Assembly: GCA_033283165.1 (NCBI GenBank) | Contig: JAWMQL010000002.1 | Coordinates: 936,675-1,000,674 of the forward strand | Length of the DNA: 64,000 bases | Origin: JAWMQL01 sp033283165 | GTDB lineage: Bacteria; Pseudomonadota; Gammaproteobacteria; Pseudomonadales; Halieaceae | Direction of reading: 5' to 3' | Part shown: positions 26,615-35,848 of the stretch, in pieces | Position numbering within the stretch: the stretch's first letter is position 1 | Layout of the letters: each line of letters begins with the position of its first letter | The notes under the pieces: model-generated | What the model was told of the DNA's origin: nothing | The model's database searches: none | The model's input: the letters and a program-made list of their open reading frames with translations, nothing else | Position numbers and translations under genes: made by a program

Positions 26615-27982
26615 CTAAGTACTGTCAAGCTTTTTCAACTCCAGTTTGTCCATCAGGCTGTACAGGGTTGGCCGGGTAATGCCAAGAGACTTTGCCGCGT
26701 CGGATATATTCTGGTTGCAATGTTGCATCGCCCGGAGAATGGCCTTCCGTTCAGCTTCCTCGCGCACCTGCTTCAGGTTAAGTGGCACGGGAACCTCATC
26801 GCCGGGGTCCAGTTCAAGGTCTTCCGGGGTAATGTAGGCACTGTCAGCCATGATCGTGGCTCGCTTTACCCGACTTTCAAGTTCCCTCACGTTTCCCGGC
26901 CAGTCGTAGGACTCGATCGCACTTATCGCCGACGCTTCGAAGCCCTTGACCTTGCCGCCCATCTCACCTACGAAACGGTTGAGAAAGGCCCTTGCCAGTA
27001 CGACAGCGTCGCCCTCACGATCTTTCAGGGGCGGAATGTTGATTGTAACTTCACTTACCCGGTAATAGAGGTCTTCCCGAAAGCGCTTCTCCTCGATGAG
27101 TTCACGCAGGTCCTGGTGGGTGGCGCAGATAATTCTCACGTCCACCGGGATTTCAGTACGTCCCCCTACTCGCTCCACCACTCGTTCCTGCAAAAAGCGC
27201 AGCAGCTTGGCCTGGAGTTCCATGGGGAGATCGCCTATCTCGTCGAGGAACAGGCTGCCGCCGTCCGCATACTCAATCTTGCCCGGGGTAGTCTTTGCGG
27301 CGCCGGTAAAGGCGCCTTTTTCATAGCCAAACAGCTCGCTTTCCAGGAGGTTTTCCGGAATAGCAGCACAGTTGATTGCCACCATTTTTTTGCCGCTCCG
27401 GTTGCTGAGCCCGTGGAGAGCCTGCGCAAAACGTTCTTTGCCAGTACCGCTGGCGCCGAGCAATAAGGTGGTGACATCGGTCGGAGCGACTTTTTCTATG
27501 GTGCGGCATACCGCATGCATGGTATCGCTGGCGGCAATAATGCCATCCAGGGGCATCTGGTCCTCGCTGATCGCCAGGCGCCGGTTTTCCTTCTCCAACT
27601 CGTGTACCTTGTAAGCCCTTTCCACCATCAAGTTGAGGAGCTCCGGGTCTACCGGTTTCTGATAGAAGTCATAGGCACCCAGGCCGATGGCCTTTACGGC
27701 GTTCGCACGGTCATTATCCCCGGTGACTACAATGATTTTGGTTTCTGGTAATAGAGAGAGCACCTCGGTCAGCGTAGCGAGCCCCTCGGTAACCCCCCCC
27801 GGATCGGGGGGAAGCCCGAGATCCAGTAATACCACCCCGGGTTCATGTCGCCTCAATTGGCCGATGGCCTCTTCCCGGTCGCCGGCAATGGCAACCTCAA
27901 ATCCTTCGAATGCCCATCGCAACTGGCGCTGCAGTCCCTTGTCATCCTCCACGACCAGCAGGCTTCTTTTGTTTTCTGTCAA
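26615..27982 (-). CDS. prsR: PrsR, sigma-54-dependent PEP-CTERM response regulator
   Basis: A 455-aa NtrC-type regulator. Receiver domain 1-125 with phospho-acceptor Asp54 in VLLDLGLPP; AAA+ domain with Walker A GASGTGKE (176-183) and the sigma-54 contact loop GAFTGA (223-228); Walker B-type SLFLDEIGDLP; and a Fis-type helix-turn-helix at the C-terminus (AAKSLGITRPTLYSLM). It matches the PEP-CTERM-box response regulator family (TIGR02915-like). It starts at TTG 27982, one base after the prsK stop. Three sigma-54 promoters precede the three PEP-CTERM genes in this window and are its likely targets. Confidence 0.95.
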   Translation of the reverse strand: MTENKRSLLVVEDDKGLQRQLRWAFEGFEVAIAGDREEAIGQLRRHEPGVVLLDLGLPPDPGGVTEGLATLTEVLSLLPETKIIVVTGDNDRANAVKAIGLGAYDFYQKPVDPELLNLMVERAYKVHELEKENRRLAISEDQMPLDGIIAASDTMHAVCRTIEKVAPTDVTTLLLGASGTGKERFAQALHGLSNRSGKKMVAINCAAIPENLLESELFGYEKGAFTGAAKTTPGKIEYADGGSLFLDEIGDLPMELQAKLLRFLQERVVERVGGRTEIPVDVRIICATHQDLRELIEEKRFREDLYYRVSEVTINIPPLKDREGDAVVLARAFLNRFVGEMGGKVKGFEASAISAIESYDWPGNVRELESRVKRATIMADSAYITPEDLELDPGDEVPVPLNLKQVREEAERKAILRAMQHCNQNISDAAKSLGITRPTLYSLMDKLELKKLDST

Positions 27983-27983
27983 C

Positions 27984-30083
27984 TTATTGCCCTGTTCCTG
28001 TCCTTGTCACTGTAGTTTTTTCAACCGGTACCACGGGCATTTCGACGGCGAATCTGGAACCCACTCCAGGGGTGCTGCTGACCCTGATATCGCCCCCCAG
28101 CGCACGGATGAATTCGCGGCTCTCGAAGGCGCCAATGCCCATGCCCGTCAAGCCTTTGGTAGATTCGAAAGGCTTGAACAGGCGGTTTTGCAGGAATTCT
28201 TCATCCATGCCGACCCCATTGTCCTCTATCCAGACTATTGCACGGTTATCCGCACATTCTAGCTCAACGGTCACCTGTCCGGTTTTGCCTGCCGCCTCTT
28301 GAGCGTTTTGAATGATGTGATTGAACACCGTGCCCAGTTGGGCCCGGTCGGCAAAGACCACCACGTTATCGGCACATACCCGAAGTACGGGTTGGGGTGG
28401 GGTATTTGCCCTTTCGTTTATGGTCTCGCGCAGCAGTGCCCCCAGCTCGATCGATTGCCGTTCGCCGCCGCGGACGCCGCTTCGCATCTGGTTCATCAGT
28501 CGTGTCATCCGTTCCACGGAGTTTTCCACTGTGTTAATGACATCGTCGACGAATTCCGGGTTATCGCGATGTTTTCCGGCATTTGACACGATCAGCGACT
28601 GCTGGGCCAGGATGTTCTTCAGGTCATGGATCACGTAAGCAGACAACCGATTGAAAGCCTCAAACTGGCGCGAATTCACCAGTGCCTGGTTGGCCTGGTA
28701 TTGCGCAAGGTGGCTGGCGGCCTGCCGGCCGGCCACCTTGAGAAGATCGCGGTCCTCCCAGTTCAACTCGGGTTGAAGGTCGGACTCTCGCTGCAGCAGT
28801 ATCCCCTGCAGGATATCCCCGAACATGAGGGGCACAATAAGCCAGGCTCTGCTTATCTTGTTGATCATAGGGGGCATGTCCAGCCCGTCGTACAGGTCCG
28901 GAGACTGCCGCCACTCCTTAAGGTCGACAATCCACTCTGATTGCTCCAGCCATTGAGGCAGATCGCGCAACTCGTCGGGTTTTTCCGGCACTGCCATTTC
29001 CCAATCGGCTTCCAAGGTGAAGCGCCCGTCCTCTGTTCTGCTCCACAGCAAGCCCCCGGGACTTTTAGTCAGATTGCCCATGGCGTAAATGATGTTTACT
29101 GGAACATTGTCGTCACCACTGGCCAGGGTCCGGGTGAACTGAAGCCACTCCAACCGGTAATCGTACTTGTAGCTGAAGAAGTTCTTGCTGAGCCACACCC
29201 TCAGCCTTGCGCGCATTTGTCCGGAAAATAATAAAACCAGCAGCAACAGGCCGGACGTCACCAGGAAGGTAATCTGTATAACACCGCCCCAGGCGCCACC
29301 CATGTACTGGATAAAGTAGCCGGCCAGCGCCATCAGCAGAAGGTAAACGCCCGCGGCAATCAGTGTCACCGTATGAAATACGACGTGTCGAGACAGGTAC
29401 AACTTGCTCTCGGTCTGCGGGCGTTCCATGCGACTTATCGCCACGGCGATCAATACAGCTGTTAGACCGGTAACAAAGCCCCGGGCCTGCCACAGGTTGC
29501 CATTGAGTTGACGGAACAACAGCGCTTCTGCGTACATGAAAAAGTCGTAGGCGTAGATTACTCCGAGACCCAGGCACAGGTGTTTGACCGACCAGCGTTC
29601 CTGTTGCGTGCTGTTACGGTATATCTGTTCCAGTAACAACAGCCCCAGGATCGCCATGGCCAGCCAGGTTGCGAAGTGCACACTGTAAAATGAATTCTCC
29701 ATCTGGGGCAGCGCACCCGTAAGCACCAGGGGACCAAAAACCCCAGCCACTACCAGAACACAGCCGACGCAGAACCACGGCAGCCACTTCGTGGAGGCGA
29801 AAAAGTGTTCGGTTCCCGCTAGTCGACTGTTGATGAGTTTGAGCAAGAGAAAAAGCCAGGCCGCGTTTCGAGCGACTTCCGCCAGCTGCATGGGCGCGAG
29901 CAATGGATAGGGTTGCAGGCTGGATACGACCACGATAGCGGCCCACACCGCAGTCAGTAAGGTTGCAGCCACAGCGGGCAGGCCGGAAATCTGCTTGTCG
30001 CGCGTGAACAGGACGAGCAGCGTCAGCAGGGTGAACCCCAGCAGGGATGTACCATAACTGTAGAGCACTACATTGGCGAGCAT
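27984..30083 (-). CDS. prsK: PrsK, PEP-CTERM system membrane histidine kinase
   Basis: A 699-aa sensor kinase. The first 290 residues hold about eight hydrophobic helices with short loops. A GAF-like domain follows (about 320-465). The phospho-acceptor His486 is in AYVIHDLKNILAQQS, and the ATPase domain has NHIIQNAQEAAGKTG, WIEDNGVGMDEEF and GMGIGAFESREF. The family (TIGR02916-like) phosphorylates PrsR. The signal is unknown; with many helices and no large periplasmic loop, it may be sensed within the membrane. It forms a two-gene operon with prsR and is divergent from the nucleotide-sugar dehydrogenase gene. Confidence 0.95.
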   Translation of the reverse strand: MLANVVLYSYGTSLLGFTLLTLLVLFTRDKQISGLPAVAATLLTAVWAAIVVVSSLQPYPLLAPMQLAEVARNAAWLFLLLKLINSRLAGTEHFFASTKWLPWFCVGCVLVVAGVFGPLVLTGALPQMENSFYSVHFATWLAMAILGLLLLEQIYRNSTQQERWSVKHLCLGLGVIYAYDFFMYAEALLFRQLNGNLWQARGFVTGLTAVLIAVAISRMERPQTESKLYLSRHVVFHTVTLIAAGVYLLLMALAGYFIQYMGGAWGGVIQITFLVTSGLLLLVLLFSGQMRARLRVWLSKNFFSYKYDYRLEWLQFTRTLASGDDNVPVNIIYAMGNLTKSPGGLLWSRTEDGRFTLEADWEMAVPEKPDELRDLPQWLEQSEWIVDLKEWRQSPDLYDGLDMPPMINKISRAWLIVPLMFGDILQGILLQRESDLQPELNWEDRDLLKVAGRQAASHLAQYQANQALVNSRQFEAFNRLSAYVIHDLKNILAQQSLIVSNAGKHRDNPEFVDDVINTVENSVERMTRLMNQMRSGVRGGERQSIELGALLRETINERANTPPQPVLRVCADNVVVFADRAQLGTVFNHIIQNAQEAAGKTGQVTVELECADNRAIVWIEDNGVGMDEEFLQNRLFKPFESTKGLTGMGIGAFESREFIRALGGDIRVSSTPGVGSRFAVEMPVVPVEKTTVTRTGTGQ

Positions 30084-30262
30084 GAGCCAGCTCTCTTCTG
30101 TTGGTTTGGAGCCAGTACCCCACGAAGTGTGCTGCAGTTCACGGTTCCCGATGGCCCGCTCCTTTCCAGCACACTATACTCGTGGACTGTTGATGTAAAT
30201 CCCGTAGGCTGTGATCTGCGACGCGGCACACACTTGGTTGAACAGGTATAAAAAGGTACAAG

Positions 30263-31582
30263 ATGGAGCAGGGAGCATGCAATACGGTGGCGATTGTGGG
30301 CCTGGGCTATGTTGGCCTGCCCCTGGCAGTAGCTTTCGGGCGCCAGCGCCGGACCATCGGTTTTGATGTCAATGAAGACAAGTTGTCCCATTACCGCGCC
30401 GGGCATGATCCCAGCGGGGAAGTGGGCCCCGAGCGGCTGCGCGCAGCAAAGAACCTGGTGTACACCAGCAATCCCGCCTCGCTTGCCGAGGCCGACGTCA
30501 TTATCGTGGTGGTGCCCACGCCGATTGACGCGGCACGGCGACCCGACCTCACCCCGCTCGAGAGTGCCTGTCGCACCGTGGGCGAGCACCTCCGGGCAGG
30601 CACCACCGTGGTATTCGAGTCCACCGTTTATCCCGGTTGTACCGAGGAGATTTGCGTCCCCATTCTCGAGCGCCACTCGGGACTAAGCTGGCTCGGCAGG
30701 CCCGGTGCCGTCGCCGCGGACGGGTTCAACGTGGGATACTCGCCGGAGCGGATCAATCCCGGCGACCGGGAACATCGCCTGGAAACCATCGTCAAGGTGG
30801 TCTCCGGCGATACGCCGCAGACCCTGGACCGGCTGGCCCGCTTGTATGGCGAGGTCGTGGAGGCGGGTATTCACCGGGCGGCCTCCATTAAGGTTGCCGA
30901 GGCCGCCAAGGTCATCGAGAACACTCAGCGGGACCTCAACATCGCACTGATCAACGAACTGGCGCTTATTTTTAACCGGCTCGATATCGACACGCTTGAC
31001 GTGCTGGAGGCTGCGGGCACCAAGTGGAACTTCCTGCCGTTCAGGCCGGGTCTGGTCGGAGGGCATTGTATCGGGGTCGACCCCTATTACCTGACCTATA
31101 AGGCCGAGGCCGTGGGCCACCACCCCCAGGTTATCCTGGCGGGCCGGAAGACCAACGACAACATGGGCAAATTTATTGCCGAACAGGCGGTCAAGCTGAT
31201 GGCCAATCGCGGTCACCGCATCTGCGGCGCCAGGGTGGCAATACTTGGCCTGACCTTCAAGGAGAATTGCCCGGACCTGCGCAATTCCCGGGTGGTGGAT
31301 ATCATCGCCGAACTCAGGGAGTACGGCTGTGATATCCAGGTACATGACCCTTTAGCGGATCCGGCCGAAGCGTTGGCGGAGTACGGGCTGTCGCTGTGCG
31401 GCAGGGAAGAGCTGACCGAATGCAGCGCGGTCATCCTGGCGGTGCCCCACGCGCAGTACCTGGCGCTGGACACGAATGACCTTGGCGCGATGCTGGCCGA
31501 AGACGGCGTCCTGATAGACGTCAAATCCACTTTGGATCGGGCGGAGCTGGAAAACGCCGGGCTGAATGTCTGGCGCCTGTGA
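30263..31582 (+). CDS. tviB: TviB-like UDP-N-acetylhexosamine 6-dehydrogenase
   Basis: A 439-aa nucleotide-sugar dehydrogenase. NAD-binding loop GLGYVGLP (13-20), GYSPERINPGD in the central domain, KVIENTQRDLNIALINE around 216-232, and catalytic Cys269 in GLVGGHCIGVDPYYL. The sequence is closest to the Vi-antigen TviB/WbpO type, which oxidises UDP-GlcNAc or UDP-GalNAc to the uronic acid. It would supply an N-acetyl-hexosaminuronate for the EPS. It lies outside the core XrtA cluster, divergent from prsK. One base separates its stop from that of the convergent nucleotidyltransferase gene. Confidence 0.9.
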   Translation: MEQGACNTVAIVGLGYVGLPLAVAFGRQRRTIGFDVNEDKLSHYRAGHDPSGEVGPERLRAAKNLVYTSNPASLAEADVIIVVVPTPIDAARRPDLTPLESACRTVGEHLRAGTTVVFESTVYPGCTEEICVPILERHSGLSWLGRPGAVAADGFNVGYSPERINPGDREHRLETIVKVVSGDTPQTLDRLARLYGEVVEAGIHRAASIKVAEAAKVIENTQRDLNIALINELALIFNRLDIDTLDVLEAAGTKWNFLPFRPGLVGGHCIGVDPYYLTYKAEAVGHHPQVILAGRKTNDNMGKFIAEQAVKLMANRGHRICGARVAILGLTFKENCPDLRNSRVVDIIAELREYGCDIQVHDPLADPAEALAEYGLSLCGREELTECSAVILAVPHAQYLALDTNDLGAMLAEDGVLIDVKSTLDRAELENAGLNVWRL

Positions 31583-31583
31583 A

Positions 31584-32687
31584 TCAGGCCTTTTCGCCTT
31601 GGGCACCCTCCCCTGCGACCGTCTCTCCCGGGAACCAGCCTATCCAGGCTTTCCTGGCCAGGTGCGGAAGCAACAGGTACAGGGGCATGCGCAGGTAGTG
31701 AGCGCGCACATACAGCCCGTTCAGCGCCAGGTCTGTCAGCGGCAGTCGGCATTCCGGCTGGCAGGGCCTGAAAGCGCGCAGAAACAGGAAGTCCATGATC
31801 GGTTGCCGCAGCATCCGGGAGCGGCTGCTGACCTGCGCCATCACTGGCTCCGGAACGGGTGTGGCAAATACCTGCCGTGCGTAGTTCAGGCCGTGATACA
31901 GAGGACCTGACAAGCCCAACTGTTCACCCCGGATGGCAAGCCCCTCCCAGAAGGAGGGATCGCGATCCGGGAAGTCACGTAGCATCCGGTCCAGGTCCCA
32001 CAAATCCCGCAGGCCGTGGTGAAACTCGCCTTCATGAAAGAGGTGAGTGGCGCTGTGGATAACCATGTCTTTCCACGATAGCGTGTATACGCCGGGCCTC
32101 ACTTCCATTAACTCCTCAAACAGGAGATCGGCGTCAACGTCGGCGTCGGCAGTGGGCGGCAATATCGTGTGATGCAGGTCGAGCGTGGTACTGCGCCGGC
32201 TGTGGTACAGGGGCGGTATTTCGTGCATCCAGCGCCGGTAGTAACGCTCGTCATAATCGTTGAGTTGGCTGTTTTTCCAGCCGAACTGCTTCAGTGCACT
32301 CTCCGCAGCGTCGATCCTGTTGCCCGGGACGATAATATCGATATCGGAAATCAGTCGTCCGCGACCGACGGGGAGCCCGGCCTGCAGGTAGGCACCGCCC
32401 TTGAGCAGCACCAGCCGTTCGCCAATCGAGTCGAGAGCCCGTCCTATGTTCCCACAATCGTAGTTCAGGTCGTGTTTCTGTTTCTCGTGCAGCACCAGGG
32501 AAGAGTCCAGGTGGCGTCTGACCGACTTAGGCACCCGGCTTAATAAGCATTCCTCTTCGAGCCTCAACGCCAGCGAAGCCAGCAGCTGGGAACTCCGCGC
32601 CTGGGGGATGAGCTGGCTGTAGCCGTCGGCTTCGAGGTCCAGGATGCGTCTTGGCTCGAGCAGCACCTCGCGCAGCAGAAAGCTCAC
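31584..32687 (-). CDS. Nucleotidyltransferase family protein of the HPr-rel-A system
   Basis: A 367-aa protein of the nucleotidyltransferase-fold family PF14907. The active-site-like segment is LVLLKGGAYLQAGL followed by RLISDIDIIVPGNRIDAAE, with the paired Asp residues of the metal site, then a third acidic strand TTLDLHHTI. The C-terminal 150 residues are helical. It is the last gene of a four-gene unit and overlaps the HprK-like kinase gene by 4 bp (ATGA). In such systems the protein accompanies a PqqD-like protein and an HprK-related kinase; what is nucleotidylated is not known to me. Confidence 0.85.
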   Translation of the reverse strand: MSFLLREVLLEPRRILDLEADGYSQLIPQARSSQLLASLALRLEEECLLSRVPKSVRRHLDSSLVLHEKQKHDLNYDCGNIGRALDSIGERLVLLKGGAYLQAGLPVGRGRLISDIDIIVPGNRIDAAESALKQFGWKNSQLNDYDERYYRRWMHEIPPLYHSRRSTTLDLHHTILPPTADADVDADLLFEELMEVRPGVYTLSWKDMVIHSATHLFHEGEFHHGLRDLWDLDRMLRDFPDRDPSFWEGLAIRGEQLGLSGPLYHGLNYARQVFATPVPEPVMAQVSSRSRMLRQPIMDFLFLRAFRPCQPECRLPLTDLALNGLYVRAHYLRMPLYLLLPHLARKAWIGWFPGETVAGEGAQGEKA

Positions 32688-33604
32688 GGCCTACCGTCCC
32701 GGTCGTGGAGTTCTCCCACGTTTTGAATTGCCCAGTCGAGATCACGGTAGACCAGGTCATAGCAGGAGACGCCGTCGATAAGCGCCCTCATGGCTGCGAA
32801 CCCCACCTCGCCCAGCAGGCTGAAATTGAAGGAGTGGTAGGCTGCCAGGATAAAACTCTGTGTTTTAGATCGCGGGTAGAGACCCTGTGGCTCGTCTCGG
32901 GCGTACTTTGGAAACAGCATGATCCGGGCGGGTATCGGGGAGATGTCATGGCTATCATCTGTGAGGTCAGCCTTCATATGGGCCACCGTGCCCTTGTGGG
33001 TCTGCTCGCTGGTGGGCCCAAGAATCGCAGCGGAATCAAAGGACTTAATCAGCGCAATGCTGTCATTTTTCAGGCTCACAGGGCGGCACAGGGGAATGAC
33101 GCTGGTGGTGCCGGGGGGCACCAGGGCGTGCTCATCCGATAACACGCGCCACCCTCGGAGACCAAGCCCGGCGCAAAGCGTGCTTTTGCCGGCCCCGGGC
33201 ACGCCGGGCATGATGATGGCGCTTCCGTCCCTGGCAACCGCTGCGGCGTGCAATTTCAGGTACTCATTGGCGTGAATTGATACACACCAGTTCATGCCCC
33301 ATTCCAGGAACGCAAAGGCCTGTCCGATCGGGATGGTTGGGAAGGGATTCTGGTGTTCGAAGCGAAATTCCACTTTTCTGCGCAGCCGGCCGGCGAGACC
33401 GCCGTGTCCTATCCCGATGTTGTAATCGGTAAACGACCTCGGCTCCGCCAGGGGGAAATCACGGTACAGCGCTTCTATGCCACGGATGACCTGTGGCAGC
33501 TGGCTTTGCAGGCGATAAACGTAAGGGCCGACGCGGAGCTGGAAACGGCCCAGCCGCAGGCGGTCGGCAAGTTCTTTGGCAGGCAGTTGTGAGACGCGAT
33601 GCAT
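32684..33604 (-). CDS. HprK-related kinase A
   Basis: A 306-aa protein of the HprK-related kinase A family (TIGR04352-like). The P-loop GVPGAGKST is at residues 134-142 and is followed by GWRVLSDEHALV, the counterpart of the HprK/P acidic motif. The first 110 residues are a separate N-terminal domain. True HPr kinase phosphorylates a Ser of HPr using ATP; no HPr gene is present here, so the target is likely different. It starts immediately after the PqqD-like stop (TGAATG) and overlaps the nucleotidyltransferase start by 4 bp. Confidence 0.88.
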   Translation of the reverse strand: MHRVSQLPAKELADRLRLGRFQLRVGPYVYRLQSQLPQVIRGIEALYRDFPLAEPRSFTDYNIGIGHGGLAGRLRRKVEFRFEHQNPFPTIPIGQAFAFLEWGMNWCVSIHANEYLKLHAAAVARDGSAIIMPGVPGAGKSTLCAGLGLRGWRVLSDEHALVPPGTTSVIPLCRPVSLKNDSIALIKSFDSAAILGPTSEQTHKGTVAHMKADLTDDSHDISPIPARIMLFPKYARDEPQGLYPRSKTQSFILAAYHSFNFSLLGEVGFAAMRALIDGVSCYDLVYRDLDWAIQNVGELHDRDGRP

Positions 33605-33928
33605 TCAGGCCAGCTGCACGATATCCAGGATCGTCAACTCATCGAGTGCCCCGGACAGAGCCTCGGACAGCTCTGCCGGGGTGCAGTCATCCATATCGGG
33701 CGACACCCGGCGGACCAATTCGTCAATATCCAGGGGTTGGTCGGAAAATTGCCGCAAGATATGGGCGGCAAAGGCCGTTATCAGGTGTGTATCTCCGCTT
33801 CTGCGATCAAAATACACCACCATGTCTTCCTGGGGGTCGAAGAATTCACCCAGCTGTTCGATGCGCCACTGCATAAGGCCCCGGAAAGGAAACTCAAGGA
33901 CTCCGATTATTTCAGAGGGTTTACGCAA
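33605..33928 (-). CDS. PqqD-family protein of the HPr-rel-A system
   Basis: A 107-aa protein with the compact winged-helix shape of PqqD: DMVVYFDRRSGDTHLITAFA, then hydrophobic and acidic helices ending LDELTILDIVQLA. PqqD proteins bind precursor peptides and present them to modifying enzymes (RiPP recognition element). It matches the HPr-rel-A PqqD family (TIGR04353-like). The stop is directly followed by the kinase ATG, so stoichiometric expression is likely. The Tat-signal protein encoded 37 bp upstream is the obvious candidate client (inference). Confidence 0.85.
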   Translation of the reverse strand: MRKPSEIIGVLEFPFRGLMQWRIEQLGEFFDPQEDMVVYFDRRSGDTHLITAFAAHILRQFSDQPLDIDELVRRVSPDMDDCTPAELSEALSGALDELTILDIVQLA

Positions 33929-33965
33929 AGGCTACAGGAGGGATACTGAACCGCCCGGTAGTCTG

Positions 33966-34475
33966 TTAGCGCGGAATCGCCTTTTTGGAAGGTAAGCCGC
34001 CGCCCGTGGAACTGCCCCCGAAAGCGGAGTCAGTGAAGATGTCTTCGCCCAGGGTCCCGTCGCCGTACTTCTGGTCCCACAAGGTGGTGTCAGTCGACTG
34101 GCTGTTTGTGAGTGTGTCAGGGCAGTCACCCTCCGGCACGACACAGGTCTGAGTAGGCTCCGGACACAGTTGATTCACGCCATCAGATCCACCCAGGTCA
34201 CGAAGCCGGATGATTTCCGCGGCCAGATCGGCATCATGATCGGGTTGTGCAGAGGCGAACATGTTGCCGGCTGCCACATAAGAAGCCAGGATAGAAGCGG
34301 ACATGCAATGCTCTACGCCCCACGCTGTCCGGTTCCCCAGTGACACTGCCACCACACTGCCCATGAGGGCATTGCGGGTGAACCGCCGCCGGGTGGACTG
34401 CGGTGGGACACCATGCTCTGCTGAAGGGCTAGCGCCCTCCTGCAACTCCTGGTCTCTGTCCGAAGAATTATTCAA
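33966..34475 (-). CDS. Tat-signal protein, possible substrate of the HPr-rel-A system
   Basis: A 169-aa protein. The frame opens at 34496, but AGGAG lies 5 nt before TTG 34475, which I take as the start. The N-terminal 30 residues are hydrophilic, then the twin-arginine motif STRRRFTRNALMG leads into a hydrophobic helix (SVVAVSLGNRTAWG). The mature part is small, acidic and Cys-containing (EHCMSAS, then CPEPTQTC and EGDC), with a Gly/Ser/Thr-rich end (FGGSSTGGGLPSKKAIPR). I recognise no family. It is the first gene of a unit with the PqqD-like, kinase and nucleotidyltransferase genes. A folded, possibly cofactor- or nucleotide-modified protein exported by Tat would fit. Confidence 0.65.
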   Translation of the reverse strand: MNNSSDRDQELQEGASPSAEHGVPPQSTRRRFTRNALMGSVVAVSLGNRTAWGVEHCMSASILASYVAAGNMFASAQPDHDADLAAEIIRLRDLGGSDGVNQLCPEPTQTCVVPEGDCPDTLTNSQSTDTTLWDQKYGDGTLGEDIFTDSAFGGSSTGGGLPSKKAIPR

Positions 34476-34618
34476 GTCCACTCCTGTGTGGTCCAATCAC
34501 CTAAGTGCCTTTTCAACTGTAGTTGAAGAAAGCAACATTACCAGACCGTCACAATCTCTCACATTGCCTGGTGAGATTTCTGTGACCCATGTCCGGTAAT
34601 TTCAAACCGGTTTACTTA

Positions 34619-34638
34619 TTTATTGTACATGCAATAAA
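34619..34638 (-). promoter_or_regulatory. Inverted repeat upstream of the HPr-rel-A operon
   Basis: TTTATTG-TACATG-CAATAAA, 7-bp arms with a 6-bp spacer, about 145 bp upstream of the Tat-signal protein start. It looks like a dimeric regulator site in an A+T-rich promoter region of 278 bp. No regulator is assigned. Confidence 0.25.
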
Positions 34639-34774
34639 CGCGCCCAATGCCAAATAAAGCGATTATAAACAATATGTTAAGAAAACTTCTTCCCGCATCA
34701 CTTTCGCAGTATGAGAGTGTTTCCGGATAAATGTAAAAGTTTTTGACATGCCGGCAGGACCCACACGATCATCC

Positions 34775-35623
34775 TCAATCGCCGTCACTTTCCCCGTTGA
34801 GGCCCGGTAACAGCGCCTCCTGGGTAAGGTCCTCGAGTACGGCCACAATATCCTCGATTCCCAGTTGGTGTTTTTCTTCCACCATGCCATGGAGGAGAAG
34901 GCGGCTGCAGATCTGGTTAATGATGCGCGGAATGCCCTGGCTGAATTCGTGGATTGGCCCGAATACCGCGCTGTCGAAATCGGGGTCATGTTGCCACCCC
35001 ACCCGCTCGAGGCGGAGTTGGATGTACTCCCTGGTGAACTCCGCCGACAACGGCTGCAGGTGACTGGCGGCGACGATACGCTGGTGCAGTTGCTCCAGTC
35101 CCGGGGAGCGCACGGTTTGCCGTAATTCCTCCTGGCCCACCAGGAAAATCTGGATCAGTGGCAGGTTGCCCTGCTGCAGGTTGGTCAGCAGGCGCAGTTC
35201 TTCCAGGGCGTCCTTGGGAAGATCCTGGGCCTCGTCGATAATCAGGAGCGGACGCCGTTCCTCGCGCTGTAACCGCTGCAGGAATTCCTCCAGGCGGTGC
35301 AGGTGCTGGGCCTTGCCGCCGGTTTCCCCGTCCAAGTTGAACTTCATCAGGACCAACCGAAGAAGATCGTCCGCCTGCACCTGGGTGGAGTTGAGTGCCG
35401 CGTACAACCCACCCTGTTCCTCCAGCTCTGCAGTCAGGTCGTTGATCAGCGTGGTCTTACCCGTCCCGGGTCGCCCGGTGATCATGACGAAACCTTCCCG
35501 CCGCTGCAGGGCGTAGAGCATGTAGGCTCGGGCCTTTTTATAGCTTGGGTGCGGAAAACACAACCTGGCGTCAGGGCTCAGTCGAAACGGTTCTTCCCGC
35601 AATCCGTAAAAGCTTTCGTACAT
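34775..35623 (-). CDS. ExeA-like AAA ATPase, PEP-CTERM locus type (copy 1)
   Basis: A 282-aa ATPase. The start is ATG 35623 (MYESFYGLREEPFRLSPD) with AGGGG just upstream, not the in-frame start at 35659. Walker A GRPGTGKTT at about residue 50, Walker B LLIIDEAQDLPKDALEELR, and ASHLQPLSAEFTREYIQLRL in the lid. It matches the PEP-CTERM secretion-ATPase family (TIGR03015-like). Relatives such as ExeA drive assembly of envelope machines across peptidoglycan. It is divergent from a second, longer copy at 35849-37033. It lacks that copy's acidic tail and membrane anchor. Confidence 0.9.
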   Translation of the reverse strand: MYESFYGLREEPFRLSPDARLCFPHPSYKKARAYMLYALQRREGFVMITGRPGTGKTTLINDLTAELEEQGGLYAALNSTQVQADDLLRLVLMKFNLDGETGGKAQHLHRLEEFLQRLQREERRPLLIIDEAQDLPKDALEELRLLTNLQQGNLPLIQIFLVGQEELRQTVRSPGLEQLHQRIVAASHLQPLSAEFTREYIQLRLERVGWQHDPDFDSAVFGPIHEFSQGIPRIINQICSRLLLHGMVEEKHQLGIEDIVAVLEDLTQEALLPGLNGESDGD

Positions 35624-35848
35624 GTGCCCCTGACTCCCATCCTTAAGAATTCGCCCCAATGGCCACCTCTTGAGAGTACCTCAATTTGGGCCCGCCGGGT
35701 TTATCATCAGCAAAGTACAGGGCCATCTTGAGACCTGCGGCACAGTTTCCCGGCGCCACAGTCGGCAAGCGCGAGGAAGTTTGCTAAGCAGTTGCGAGCC
35801 TGTATGCTCTAGGGCCCCTTCCGGAACATTGCGGAAAGCGCTGATTCG

